A stretch of 64,000 nucleotides of DNA from Oceanicola sp. (lineage in GTDB: Bacteria; Pseudomonadota; Alphaproteobacteria; Rhodobacterales; Rhodobacteraceae). Below the pieces are notes generated by a model. That model saw only the letters and a list, made by a program, of their open reading frames with translations. It had not been told where the DNA came from and did no database searches. The position numbers and the translations under genes are program-made. Numbering within the stretch: position 1 is the first letter of the stretch; every line of letters begins with the position of its first letter. Below are positions 25,514-33,655 of this stretch, piece by piece. The stretch is from NCBI GenBank assembly GCA_022447275.1, contig JAKVBK010000012.1, positions 18,021-82,020 on the forward strand. Reading direction: 5' to 3'.

Positions 25514-27040
25514 TTGAAACGGATCGCCATCGCCGGGTTCCAGCACGAAACCAACACCTTTGCCCGCTCGCAAGCGGACCTGTCCGATTTCGAGATGGAT
25601 GATAGCTGGCCAGGGCTGCTGTCTGGGGAAGACGTGATCACTGTCACCCGCGGTATGAACCTGCCCATCGCTGGGTTCGTGGCTGCCTGTGAGGCCGATG
25701 CAGAGATCGAGCTGCAGCCCATCCTGTGGGCCTCGGCGGAACCGTCAGGCCCTGTCACCGATCATGCTTTCGAGACGATCCTCGGTCGTATTACCGATCA
25801 ATTGCGGGCCCTGATGCCCCTCGACGGGGTTTATCTGGATTTGCACGGGGCCATGATCACCCAAACCCACACCGATGGGGAAGGCGAAATTCTATCCCGG
25901 GTGCGCGCAAGTGTCGGCCCCGATGTGCCTGTCGTGATCAGCCTCGATATGCATTGCAATGTCACCCGCAAAATGGTGGCGTTGGCGGATGCGATCACCA
26001 TCTTTCGCACCTACCCCCATCTCGACATGTCAGAGACTGGCGCACGCTGCCTGCCCCCGCTGCGGGCGGCCATGTCGGGGCAGAAGTTGCACAAAGTGTT
26101 CCATCAGCTTCCGTATCTGATCCCGATGCACGCGCAGTTCACCGGGGCGCCCCCAATGTCTGACCTTTATGCGCAGGCGCGCGACGCCAGCACAGATGGC
26201 GCCCTACTGGAGTTGGCAGTCGGTTTCACCGGGGGTGACATGATCGATACCGGCCCCTCGATCCTGGCCCAGGCAGAGGATCCGCAAAAGGCACAGACCA
26301 TGGCCGACCAACTGCTGCGCAACGCCCTGGCCGCCGAGGCCGCCTTCGATTGCCGCCTGCCAGATGCCGCTACAGGTATTCGCGCTGCCATGGCCCTGCC
26401 ACAGGGCAAGCCCGTGGTCATTGCCGATGTGCAGGACAATCCGGGCGGGGGCACCTCCTCGGATACGGTCGGGCTGTTGCGTGCGCTCATGGCCGAGGGC
26501 GCGCAAGGGGTCTTGATGGGGCTGATGCATGATCCCGAAGCGGCGGCTGCGGCCCATGCGGCGGGCATCGGGGCAGTCTGCACCCTTGGGCTCGGCGGTC
26601 GCTCAGGCCTGCCCGGGGAGGCGCCCGTGATGGGCCGCTACCGGGTTGAGGCTCTGTCCGACGGGGCTGTGCGCTACGAGGGGGAAATGTATGGCGGCGG
26701 GGTCGCTCAGATCGGGCCAACAGCCGTGCTGCGCCCCCTCGATACAACAGCCGATCTGCAGATTGTAGTCAGCACCGTGCGCAACCAATGCCTCGACCTT
26801 GCCTACTTCCGACATATCGGTTTGCAGCCGGAAAATGCGCGGATTCTGTGCGTGAAAAGCACCGTGCATTACCGCGCTGCCTTCGATCCGATTGCGCAGG
26901 CCGCGCTTTCCGTTGGGGCAACCGGAGCGCTCTCTTGTGACCTCGAACAAGCGGGTTATCGCCATATTCGGCCTGGTTTACGCCTCGGGCCGGGAAAGAA
27001 GGCATTTTCGGCCTCTTCAACATCTCGTTTACAGCAATAA
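25514..27040 (+). CDS. M81 family metallopeptidase (microcystinase C, MlrC-like)
   Basis: 508 residues from a TTG at 25514, which has AAAGG eight to twelve bases ahead; the preceding TTG at 25499 lacks one. The family start KRIAIAGFQHETNTFA is clear. Other stretches are VYLDLHGAMITQTHTDGEGE, VVISLDMHCNVT with His and Asp for a metal centre, FRTYPHLDMSETG and the C-terminal DNPGGGTSSDT. MlrC cleaves linearised microcystin peptides in sphingomonads; most homologues have unknown substrates. It begins a five-gene run with a Dpp-type importer, so it probably opens an imported peptide or amide. The last 15 residues (KKAFSASSTSRLQQ) look like non-conserved extension. Confidence 0.87.
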   Translation: MKRIAIAGFQHETNTFARSQADLSDFEMDDSWPGLLSGEDVITVTRGMNLPIAGFVAACEADAEIELQPILWASAEPSGPVTDHAFETILGRITDQLRALMPLDGVYLDLHGAMITQTHTDGEGEILSRVRASVGPDVPVVISLDMHCNVTRKMVALADAITIFRTYPHLDMSETGARCLPPLRAAMSGQKLHKVFHQLPYLIPMHAQFTGAPPMSDLYAQARDASTDGALLELAVGFTGGDMIDTGPSILAQAEDPQKAQTMADQLLRNALAAEAAFDCRLPDAATGIRAAMALPQGKPVVIADVQDNPGGGTSSDTVGLLRALMAEGAQGVLMGLMHDPEAAAAAHAAGIGAVCTLGLGGRSGLPGEAPVMGRYRVEALSDGAVRYEGEMYGGGVAQIGPTAVLRPLDTTADLQIVVSTVRNQCLDLAYFRHIGLQPENARILCVKSTVHYRAAFDPIAQAALSVGATGALSCDLEQAGYRHIRPGLRLGPGKKAFSASSTSRLQQ

Positions 27041-27126
27041 AAGCATTGAAACCCGCAGAAATGCAGGCAGTAATAACGGCAAGGTGAGCTGGATCAACCG
27101 GCCCCGGAGACAATAGGGAGAGCCAA

Positions 27127-28695
27127 ATGTCTGCAGACTATGGATCGCGCGGGATTTCCCGTCGCGGAATTCTGAAGGGTGCTACCGCGCTGGGTGCGGC
27201 GGCCATGATCGCGCCGCTGGGCGCCACGCGCGCCCGCGCAATGCCAAAGAAAGGCGGCACGCTGCGGGTAGGCATGGCCCACGGCTCCACCACGGACTCG
27301 CTGGATCCGGGTTCATGGGAAAACGACACCATGATCTTCCAGGCGCATACGCGCAACAACTACATGACCGAGATCGCGCCTGACGGATCGCTGATCCCGG
27401 AACTGGCCGAGGGTTGGGAAGCCTCCGCCGACGCCAAGACCTGGACCTTCAAGATCCGTGACGGCGTGTCGTTCCACTCCGGCCACATGCTGGTCGCCGC
27501 TGACGTGATCGCGTCGCTCAACCATCACCGGGGCGAGGATTCGACCTCTGCCGCGAAGCCGATCGTGGCCGACATTGTCGACATGCAGGCCGACGGGATG
27601 AACGTGGTCATCACGCTTGCCAACGGCAACGCGGACTTCCCCTTCGTTCTGTCCGACTATCACCTGCCGATCCTGCCGGCACAGGCAGATGGCACCATCG
27701 ATCCGACCACCACCGATGGCTGTGGCCCGTACAAGATCGACAACCTCGAGTTCGGCGTCCGCGCAGACTACTCGCGCCACGATGGCTACTGGAAGAAAGA
27801 CCGCGCGCATTTCGACAAGATCGAACAGATCGTGATCTACGACAATGCTGCACGCCAGAACGCCCTGATCTCGGGCGAGGTCGACTATATCGACAGCGCA
27901 GACCTGAACACCGTGCACCTGCTCAAGCGCGCGCCCGGCATCAACGTTCTGTCCATCACCGGCACCCAGCACTATGGCCTGCCGATGGACACGCGCGCCG
28001 CACCGTTCTCGGACAACAACGTGCGCCAGGCCCTGAAGTACGCGATCGATCGTCAGCAGATGGTGGATACAATCCTCAACGGCTACGGCTCGCTGGGCAA
28101 TGACCACCCGATCGGCCCCGGTCAGCGCTTCTTCAACAGCGATCTGGAGCAGAAATCCTACGATCCCGACAAGGCCAAGTTCTACCTGAAAGAGGCTGGC
28201 TTGGACAGTCTGGCCGTGGACATCCACCTGGCCGATGCTGCCTTCTCGGGCGCGACGGATGCCGGTATCCTGTTCTCGGAGTCCGCCTCTGCCGGTGGCA
28301 TCAACCTCAACGTCGTCCGCGAGCCCAACGATGGCTACTGGTCCAATGTCTGGATGCAGAAGCCCTTCGCCGGCACCTACTGGGGCGGCCGTCCCACCGA
28401 GGACTGGATGTTCGCAACCGCCTACGCCGAGGGCGTGCCGTGGAACGAGACCTACTGGAGCCACACCCGCTTCAACGAGCTGCTGGTCTCTGCGCGTTCC
28501 GAGCTGGATGAAGGCCTGCGGCGCGAGCAGTACCACGAAATGCAGGCGATCGTCTCCAACGAGGGCGGGATCATCATCCCGATGTTCGCCTCCTATGTGG
28601 GTGCCTACAGCGATGCGCTTGGCCATGATGAAACCGTCGCGTCGAACTGGCGCAATGACGGTCAGCGTCTGGCAGAACGCTGGTGGTTCGCTTGA
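27127..28695 (+). CDS. Dpp/Opp-type ABC transporter substrate-binding protein
   Basis: 522 residues, family 5 (SBP_bac_5). The leader SRRGILKGATALGAAAMIAPLGATRARA carries a twin-arginine motif and an ARA cleavage site, so export by Tat in a folded state is likely. Mature features are GGTLRVGMAHGSTTDSLDPG, ELAEGWEASADAKTWTFKIRDGVSFH, TDGCGPYKID, and NNVRQALKYAIDRQQMVDTILNGYG, all typical. GGAGAGCCAA precedes the ATG. Codon use is very biased towards C-ending codons, as in strongly expressed genes. It binds peptides, amides or opines for the permeases downstream, separated by a hairpin that may lower permease expression. Confidence 0.95.
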   Translation: MSADYGSRGISRRGILKGATALGAAAMIAPLGATRARAMPKKGGTLRVGMAHGSTTDSLDPGSWENDTMIFQAHTRNNYMTEIAPDGSLIPELAEGWEASADAKTWTFKIRDGVSFHSGHMLVAADVIASLNHHRGEDSTSAAKPIVADIVDMQADGMNVVITLANGNADFPFVLSDYHLPILPAQADGTIDPTTTDGCGPYKIDNLEFGVRADYSRHDGYWKKDRAHFDKIEQIVIYDNAARQNALISGEVDYIDSADLNTVHLLKRAPGINVLSITGTQHYGLPMDTRAAPFSDNNVRQALKYAIDRQQMVDTILNGYGSLGNDHPIGPGQRFFNSDLEQKSYDPDKAKFYLKEAGLDSLAVDIHLADAAFSGATDAGILFSESASAGGINLNVVREPNDGYWSNVWMQKPFAGTYWGGRPTEDWMFATAYAEGVPWNETYWSHTRFNELLVSARSELDEGLRREQYHEMQAIVSNEGGIIIPMFASYVGAYSDALGHDETVASNWRNDGQRLAERWWFA

Positions 28696-28708
28696 TCTAG
28701 CCAACAAG

Positions 28709-28747
28709 ACACCCCCCGGAGGCCATCGCGCCCCGGGGGGTGTTTTC
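28709..28747 (+). terminator. Partial terminator between binding-protein and permease genes
   Basis: ACACCCCCCGG (28709-28719) pairs perfectly over 11 bases with CCGGGGGGTGT (28733-28743), and TTTT follows. It sits 14 bases after the stop of the binding protein and 68 bases before the permease start. Such hairpins stabilise the binding-protein mRNA and reduce read-through into permease genes. Confidence 0.88.
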
Positions 28748-28814
28748 TATCAGCCCCCCGATACTTTCGGCGCGGGCTGCACCGATAAAAACAACTTCAA
28801 CGGGGGAACGGGCA

Positions 28815-29771
28815 ATGGCGCATGTTTGGGGCATGATCCTAAAGCGTCTGGCGCTTGGTGTGGTAACGCTGTTTGTCGTGTCGATACTGATCTTCATGGC
28901 GACCGAGCTTTTGCCGGGCGACTTTGCACAAGAAATTCTGGGCCAGTCGGCCACGCCGGAAACGGTGAAGGCCCTGCGCGAGCAGCTTGGCCTCGATCAA
29001 CCCCTTTTGACCCGCTACCTGAGCTGGCTGGGCGACATCCTGAGAGGGGATTTGGGCAACAGCCTGGCCAACGGAAACTCCGTCTCTGAACTGATTGGGA
29101 AGCGGCTGGGCAATACGCTGTATCTGGCGCTTTATGCGGCTGCGATCGCGGTGCCCCTGTCGCTGACCTTGGGCATTCTGGCCGCTCTCTATCGCAACAC
29201 ATTCTTCGACCGCTTCGCCAATGCTGCGGCGCTGACGTCGATCTCGTTTCCAGAGTTTTTCGTCGCCTACATCCTGATTTTCTGGCTTGCCGGCGCGGGC
29301 GGCATTTTCCCGTCGATGTCCAACTTCCGGACCGATCCAACGCTGTCAGAATTCCTATACCGGGCCTTCTTGCCCGCACTGACCCTGACCTTGGTGGTCA
29401 CGGCCCACATGATGCGCATGACGCGGGCCGCGATCATCAACCTGCTGGCCAGCCCCTATATCGAGATGGCCCGCCTCAAGGGCATGAGCCCGATACGTGT
29501 CATCGTCAAACACGCCCTTCCGAATGCGCTGGCCCCGATCATCAACGTGATTGCACTGAACCTAGCCTATCTGATCACCGGCGTGGTCGTCGTTGAGGTG
29601 GTGTTCGTTTATCCGGGCCTCGGCCAGTTGATGGTGGACAGCGTGTCCGCCCGTGACATGCCCGTGGTGCAGGGGGTCGCGCTGGTGTTCGCCGGTGCCT
29701 ATGTCCTGCTGAACCTGACAGCCGACGTGCTGGCGACCCTGTCCAACCCGCGCCTCGTGCACGGCCGCTGA
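28815..29771 (+). CDS. Dpp/Opp-type ABC transporter permease (DppB-like)
   Basis: 318 residues with six membrane segments. The N-terminal block VSILIFMATELLPGD and ALREQLGLDQPLLTRY is typical of the DppB/OppB subunit, and the EAA loop is present as EMARLKGMSPIRVIVKHALPNALAPIINVIAL. The C-terminal end contains FVYPGLGQLMVDSV. The ATG at 28815 has GGGGAACGGG before it; the open frame further upstream crosses the hairpin and is not coding. The DppC-like permease follows after 13 bases. Together they form the inner-membrane channel. Confidence 0.94.
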   Translation: MAHVWGMILKRLALGVVTLFVVSILIFMATELLPGDFAQEILGQSATPETVKALREQLGLDQPLLTRYLSWLGDILRGDLGNSLANGNSVSELIGKRLGNTLYLALYAAAIAVPLSLTLGILAALYRNTFFDRFANAAALTSISFPEFFVAYILIFWLAGAGGIFPSMSNFRTDPTLSEFLYRAFLPALTLTLVVTAHMMRMTRAAIINLLASPYIEMARLKGMSPIRVIVKHALPNALAPIINVIALNLAYLITGVVVVEVVFVYPGLGQLMVDSVSARDMPVVQGVALVFAGAYVLLNLTADVLATLSNPRLVHGR

Positions 29772-29784
29772 GAGGAGACGCATC

Positions 29785-30708
29785 ATGGGATTTCTCACCG
29801 GACTTGCCTGGCTCGTTGCGATCGTCATCGGCGTTATCGCCATTGGCTGGACCTTTCGCGCCTTCACCGTCGCCATCAGCCCCAAACCCCTGGCAAAGGA
29901 GCTGCGCACCGCGCCGCTCACTGCCAGCTTCGGGATGGTTATCATCCTGATCTATATCATCGTGGCAATCTTCGCGCCCGCCATCGCGCCGTTCTCCGAG
30001 ACAGAGATCGTCGGCCGCGAGTACGAGCCCTGGGATGACACATTCCTGCTGGGCACCGACAATTTGGGGCGCGACATGCTTTCGCGCCTGATCTATGCCG
30101 CGCGCAACACCGTGGGCATCGCCTTCATCACCACGGCGCTGGCCTTTATCCTAGGCTCGGTTGCGGGCTTGCTGGCCGCCACCGTGGGCGGCTGGATTGA
30201 CCAGCTTTTGTCGCGCGCCGTCGACGTGCTGATGGCCATCCCCGCCCTGATCTTTGCGCTGCTCTTGCTGACCATCGTTGGCACTTCGATCATCAACATG
30301 ATCCTCGTGATCGCCTTGATCGACAGCACCCGCGTCTTCCGCCTTGCCCGGGCCGTTGCGATGAACATCGTCGTGATGGACTATGTTGAGGCCGCAAAAC
30401 TGCGGGGCGAAGGCCTCTGGCGCCTGATCAGCCGCGAGATCCTGCCCAATGCCCTGGCGCCGCTGGTGGCGGAATTCGGGCTGCGCTTCTGCTTTGTGTT
30501 CCTGACAATTTCAGCACTCAGCTTCCTGGGCCTCGGCATCCAGCCCCCCACGGCGGATTGGGGCTCAATGGTGCGTGACAACGCAACCTTGATGACCTTT
30601 GGCGACATCACCCCCCTGCTGCCCGCCGGTGCAATCGCACTGCTGACGGTCTGCGTGAACTGGGTGGTTGACTGGCAGCTGCACCGCGCCAGCGGATTGA
30701 AGGAGTGA
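29785..30708 (+). CDS. Dpp/Opp-type ABC transporter permease (DppC-like)
   Basis: 307 residues. A long cytoplasmic and periplasmic N-terminal part (FRAFTVAIS, then APAIAPFSETE and FLLGTDNLGRDMLSRLIYAARNTVGIAF) precedes the core, which ends in FLGLGIQPPTADWGSMV. The EAA loop reads EAAKLRGEGLWRLISREILPNALAPLV. GAGGAGACG lies ahead of the ATG. The ATP-binding gene begins four bases after its stop. This is the second channel subunit of the importer. Confidence 0.94.
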   Translation: MGFLTGLAWLVAIVIGVIAIGWTFRAFTVAISPKPLAKELRTAPLTASFGMVIILIYIIVAIFAPAIAPFSETEIVGREYEPWDDTFLLGTDNLGRDMLSRLIYAARNTVGIAFITTALAFILGSVAGLLAATVGGWIDQLLSRAVDVLMAIPALIFALLLLTIVGTSIINMILVIALIDSTRVFRLARAVAMNIVVMDYVEAAKLRGEGLWRLISREILPNALAPLVAEFGLRFCFVFLTISALSFLGLGIQPPTADWGSMVRDNATLMTFGDITPLLPAGAIALLTVCVNWVVDWQLHRASGLKE

Positions 30709-30712
30709 ACCG

Positions 30713-32341
30713 ATGAGCACAGACAGCAAAGAAGTTCTCCTGACCATGAAGGACCTGCGCATTGAAGGCAGGGCCGATGAAGCCTGGCTCGAGATCGTCA
30801 AGGGGGTCGACCTGACCTTGCACCGGGGCGAAGTGCTCGGCCTGATTGGCGAAAGCGGGGCGGGTAAATCCACGATCGGGCTGGCTGCCATGGGCTTTGC
30901 CCGCGATGGCTGCCGCATTTCGGGCGGCGAGATCATGTTCGACGGGATCGACATGCGCGCCTCCTCCGAAAGCGAGCTTCGCTCCCTGCGCGGGCGCCGC
31001 ATCGCCTATGTCGCGCAATCGGCGGCGGCCTCGTTCAACCCGGCCCACAAGCTGATTGATCAGTACTCAGAGGCCCCGGTTCAGCATGGCGTAATGGCCC
31101 GCAGCGAGGCGGAGGGCGACGCAACAGACCTCTACCGACGCATGCAATTGCCCAACCCGGATGAAATCGGGTTTCGCTATCCGCATCAGGTCTCTGGCGG
31201 GCAGTTGCAGCGCGCCATGACCGCCATGGCAATGGCCTGCCGCCCGGATCTGATCATCTTTGACGAGCCGACCACCGCCCTCGACGTGACCACCCAGATC
31301 GAGGTGCTGGCAGCGATCCGCAACATCGTCGAGCAGTTCAACACGGCTGCGATCTACATCACCCATGACCTCGCCGTTGTGGCCCAGATGGCCGATAAAA
31401 TCAAAGTGCTGCTCAAGGGGGAAGAGGTCGAAGAGGCTGACACGCCCACCATGCTGTCCGCCCCCAAGGAGGATTATACAAAATCGCTCTGGGCGGTGCG
31501 CAGCCACATGCGCGAGGAACAACCGCCCGTGCGTGACAGCACCCCGATTGTCGCCGTGCGCAATGTCACCGCGGGCTACGGGCCGATCGATGTGCTCAAG
31601 GATGTCAGCTTTGATATCCACCAGCGGCGCACAGTGGCCGTGGTGGGAGAATCCGGTTCGGGCAAGTCCACAACCGCCCGGGTGATCACCGGGCTGCTGC
31701 CACCGCGCCGCGGGGAGGTGCTGTTCAACGGCGAAGCCCTGCCCGCAGATTACCGCAAGCGCAGCCGCGAGCAGCTGCGCCACGCCCAGATGATCTACCA
31801 GATGGCGGATACGGCGCTGAACCCCAAGCTGCGCCTGCGCGAACTGATCGGGCGGCCCGCGCAGATGTATCTCGGCCTGCAGGGCAAGCAGCTCGAAGAC
31901 CGCATCCGCAATTTGCTTGATCTGATCGAGCTGGAGCCTGACGACTATATCGACCGGCTGCCCTCTGAGCTTTCAGGCGGACAGAAGCAGCGCATCGGCA
32001 TCGCCCGGGCGCTGGCAGCTGAGCCGCAATTCATCATTTGCGATGAGGTCACCTCGGCGCTGGATCAGCTTGTGGCCGAGGGCATCCTGAAGCTGCTCGA
32101 CAAGCTGCAGACCGAGTTTGACCTCGCCTACATGTTCATCACCCATGATCTGGCCACCGTGCGGGCCATCGCCGATGAGGTGGTTGTGATGAAGGAAGGG
32201 ATGGTCGTCGAACAGGGCCCGAAATCAGAGATGTTCCAGCCGCCCCATGATCCCTACACGGAGCTTTTGTTGTCTTCCGTGCCCGAAATGGATCCCAATT
32301 GGCTGACAGAGCTTCTCGAAAAGCGCGCCGCGGCGGGCTAA
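30713..32341 (+). CDS. Duplicated Dpp/Opp ATP-binding protein (DppD-DppF fusion)
   Basis: 542 residues with two complete ABC ATPase domains in one chain. Domain 1: Walker A GESGAGKST, signature VSGGQLQRAM, Walker B LIIFDEPTTALD, switch His in THDLAVV. Domain 2 (from about residue 275): GESGSGKSTTARVITG, LSGGQKQRIGIARAL, FIICDEVTSALD and THDLATVRAI. Most peptide importers use two separate proteins; the fused form is common in alphaproteobacteria. The gene closes the operon and is followed by a terminator. It hydrolyses ATP to drive uptake. GAGTGAACCG precedes the ATG. Confidence 0.95.
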   Translation: MSTDSKEVLLTMKDLRIEGRADEAWLEIVKGVDLTLHRGEVLGLIGESGAGKSTIGLAAMGFARDGCRISGGEIMFDGIDMRASSESELRSLRGRRIAYVAQSAAASFNPAHKLIDQYSEAPVQHGVMARSEAEGDATDLYRRMQLPNPDEIGFRYPHQVSGGQLQRAMTAMAMACRPDLIIFDEPTTALDVTTQIEVLAAIRNIVEQFNTAAIYITHDLAVVAQMADKIKVLLKGEEVEEADTPTMLSAPKEDYTKSLWAVRSHMREEQPPVRDSTPIVAVRNVTAGYGPIDVLKDVSFDIHQRRTVAVVGESGSGKSTTARVITGLLPPRRGEVLFNGEALPADYRKRSREQLRHAQMIYQMADTALNPKLRLRELIGRPAQMYLGLQGKQLEDRIRNLLDLIELEPDDYIDRLPSELSGGQKQRIGIARALAAEPQFIICDEVTSALDQLVAEGILKLLDKLQTEFDLAYMFITHDLATVRAIADEVVVMKEGMVVEQGPKSEMFQPPHDPYTELLLSSVPEMDPNWLTELLEKRAAAG

Positions 32342-32365
32342 GAAGGGCCCATAACACACCAAAAC

Positions 32366-32395
32366 AAGGGCTGGCCGTTGCGCTGGCCCTTTTTG
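32366..32395 (+). terminator. Intrinsic terminator of the ABC importer operon
   Basis: AAGGGC (32366-32371) pairs with GCCCTT (32386-32391) and is followed by a T run. It lies 25 bases after the ATPase stop. The reverse strand has GTTTTGG after the stem, so it may also help end the convergent TetR transcript. Confidence 0.7.
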
Positions 32396-32440
32396 CTTGG
32401 CGCTGCTGAAGGCGCGCTCTGGATAAAGGTGGCTGACCGA

Positions 32441-33046
32441 TCAGCGCTTTGCGTAGCGCGCCATGATCATGTCGACGGTGTCTTCGACGATTGCTTCCAT
32501 CTGGGCTTCAGTGACAAGCGGCGCACCGAAAATGACCGGCCAGAAAGCTCGCGCCTTCAACAACCCAATCATCTCATCCGCCGCCACTTGCGGTGCAGGT
32601 ACATCCAGTTGACCGTCGGCGGAGGCCGCTCGCAACAGCGCGACGACAACGGATTTCTTATCGATGTCTTCCTGCGCTTTCGCCGCCATATGGGGATTGC
32701 GCACGGTCTCCCCGATGATCATGCGGGCCATTGCCATCACATCGGAGGACATCAAAAGCCGGCCCTCTGCCCAAGCCAATTCCACCAATTGCGCGCGGAT
32801 TTCGAGCGCAGGATCGTACTGCACATCTAGTGTGTGCGACATGCGATCTGAGAGGCTTTCAACAATTGCGTTGAACAGATTTTCCTTGCTTTCAAAGTAC
32901 TTGTAAAGCGTCCGCTTGGACACCTCAGCCCGGGCTGAAATCGCATCCATGCTCGCGGAAGCAAAGCCGTGCTCTTGAAATTCAACAACAGCGGCCTCCA
33001 TTACAGAGGTGCGTTTCGCGCGGACTGTGGGGACGGTTCCAACCAT
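32441..33046 (-). CDS. TetR/AcrR family transcriptional regulator
   Basis: 201 residues. The N-terminal DNA-binding domain contains VMEAAVVEFQEHGFASASMDAISARAEVSKRTLYKYFESKENLF, the standard TetR helix-turn-helix with the KRTLYKYF recognition part. The C-terminal all-helical half is an unassigned ligand and dimer domain. I chose the ATG at 33046; an upstream GTG-initiated longer form is possible but adds sequence without similarity. It is divergent from the molybdenum hydroxylase genes, and the gap holds two identical palindromes, its likely operators. It probably represses itself and the hydroxylase until the aldehyde or heterocycle appears. Confidence 0.9.
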   Translation of the reverse strand: MVGTVPTVRAKRTSVMEAAVVEFQEHGFASASMDAISARAEVSKRTLYKYFESKENLFNAIVESLSDRMSHTLDVQYDPALEIRAQLVELAWAEGRLLMSSDVMAMARMIIGETVRNPHMAAKAQEDIDKKSVVVALLRAASADGQLDVPAPQVAADEMIGLLKARAFWPVIFGAPLVTEAQMEAIVEDTVDMIMARYAKR

Positions 33047-33093
33047 ATTGCCATGCACAGTGTGCCACCGGGCACGTGCTGTCAAATGCCAAA

Positions 33094-33111
33094 GTAAACT
33101 TTCGAGTTTAC
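33094..33111. promoter_or_regulatory. Palindromic operator, copy 1 (probable TetR site)
   Basis: GTAAACT-TTCG-AGTTTAC is a perfect inverted repeat with seven-base arms and a four-base centre. It stands 48 bases upstream of the TetR start codon. The same arms recur at 33135-33152 with a different centre, which is the strongest sign of a protein-binding site. Confidence 0.8.
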
Positions 33112-33134
33112 ACCGCCACCTACCCTCCGTAGAT

Positions 33135-33152
33135 GTAAACTCACCAGTTTAC
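33135..33152. promoter_or_regulatory. Palindromic operator, copy 2 (probable TetR site)
   Basis: GTAAACT-CACC-AGTTTAC repeats both arms of copy 1 exactly. The centres of the copies are 41 bases apart, near four helical turns. This copy ends 37 bases before the start of the 2Fe-2S subunit, so binding would cover that promoter. Confidence 0.8.
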
Positions 33153-33189
33153 CGACTCAGGGCGATATCCGCCGGTAGGGAGAGTGAGA

Positions 33190-33654
33190 ATGGCTATCCA
33201 GTTAAAACTTAATGGTGAAAACCGATCGGTTGAGGCCGATCCGGGAACACCCTTGCTGTGGGTTCTGCGCGATGAACTTCAGCTGACAGGCACAAAATTC
33301 GGCTGTGGCGTGGCCTCCTGCGGGGCTTGCACGGTCCATATGGATGGCGTGCCCGTGCGTTCATGCCAGACCTATCTGGAAGATGTCGGCACCGCAGAGA
33401 TCACCACGATCGAAGCAATTTCCGAAGATCGGATTGGCGCCGCCTTGCAGCAGGCATGGGTTGAGCTTGACGTTGTCCAGTGCGGCTACTGCCAATCGGG
33501 ACAGATCATGTCCGCCGTGGGCTTGTTGGCAGACAACCCGAAGCCCTCAGCGCAGGACATCGACGACTACATGGCCGGCAATGCCTGCCGCTGCGCCACC
33601 TATCAGCGCATCCGCGCTGGCATCCAACGCGCTGCTGAAATCCTGGAGGCTTGA
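33190..33654 (+). CDS. 2Fe-2S subunit of a molybdenum hydroxylase (isoquinoline 1-oxidoreductase alpha-type)
   Basis: 154 residues. The plant-type 2Fe-2S domain is at CGVASCGACTVH with the outer Cys in RSCQTY. The second, all-helical 2Fe-2S domain has CGYCQSGQIM and NACRCATYQRI. Length and order match the small subunit of IorAB-type enzymes that pass electrons from the Mo site. The ATG at 33190 is chosen over a GTG at 33184 because GGGAGAGTGAG precedes it at good distance. The catalytic subunit starts one base after its stop. No FAD subunit is present, as expected in this subgroup, where a cytochrome or quinone takes the electrons. Confidence 0.92.
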   Translation: MAIQLKLNGENRSVEADPGTPLLWVLRDELQLTGTKFGCGVASCGACTVHMDGVPVRSCQTYLEDVGTAEITTIEAISEDRIGAALQQAWVELDVVQCGYCQSGQIMSAVGLLADNPKPSAQDIDDYMAGNACRCATYQRIRAGIQRAAEILEA

Positions 33655-33655
33655 T

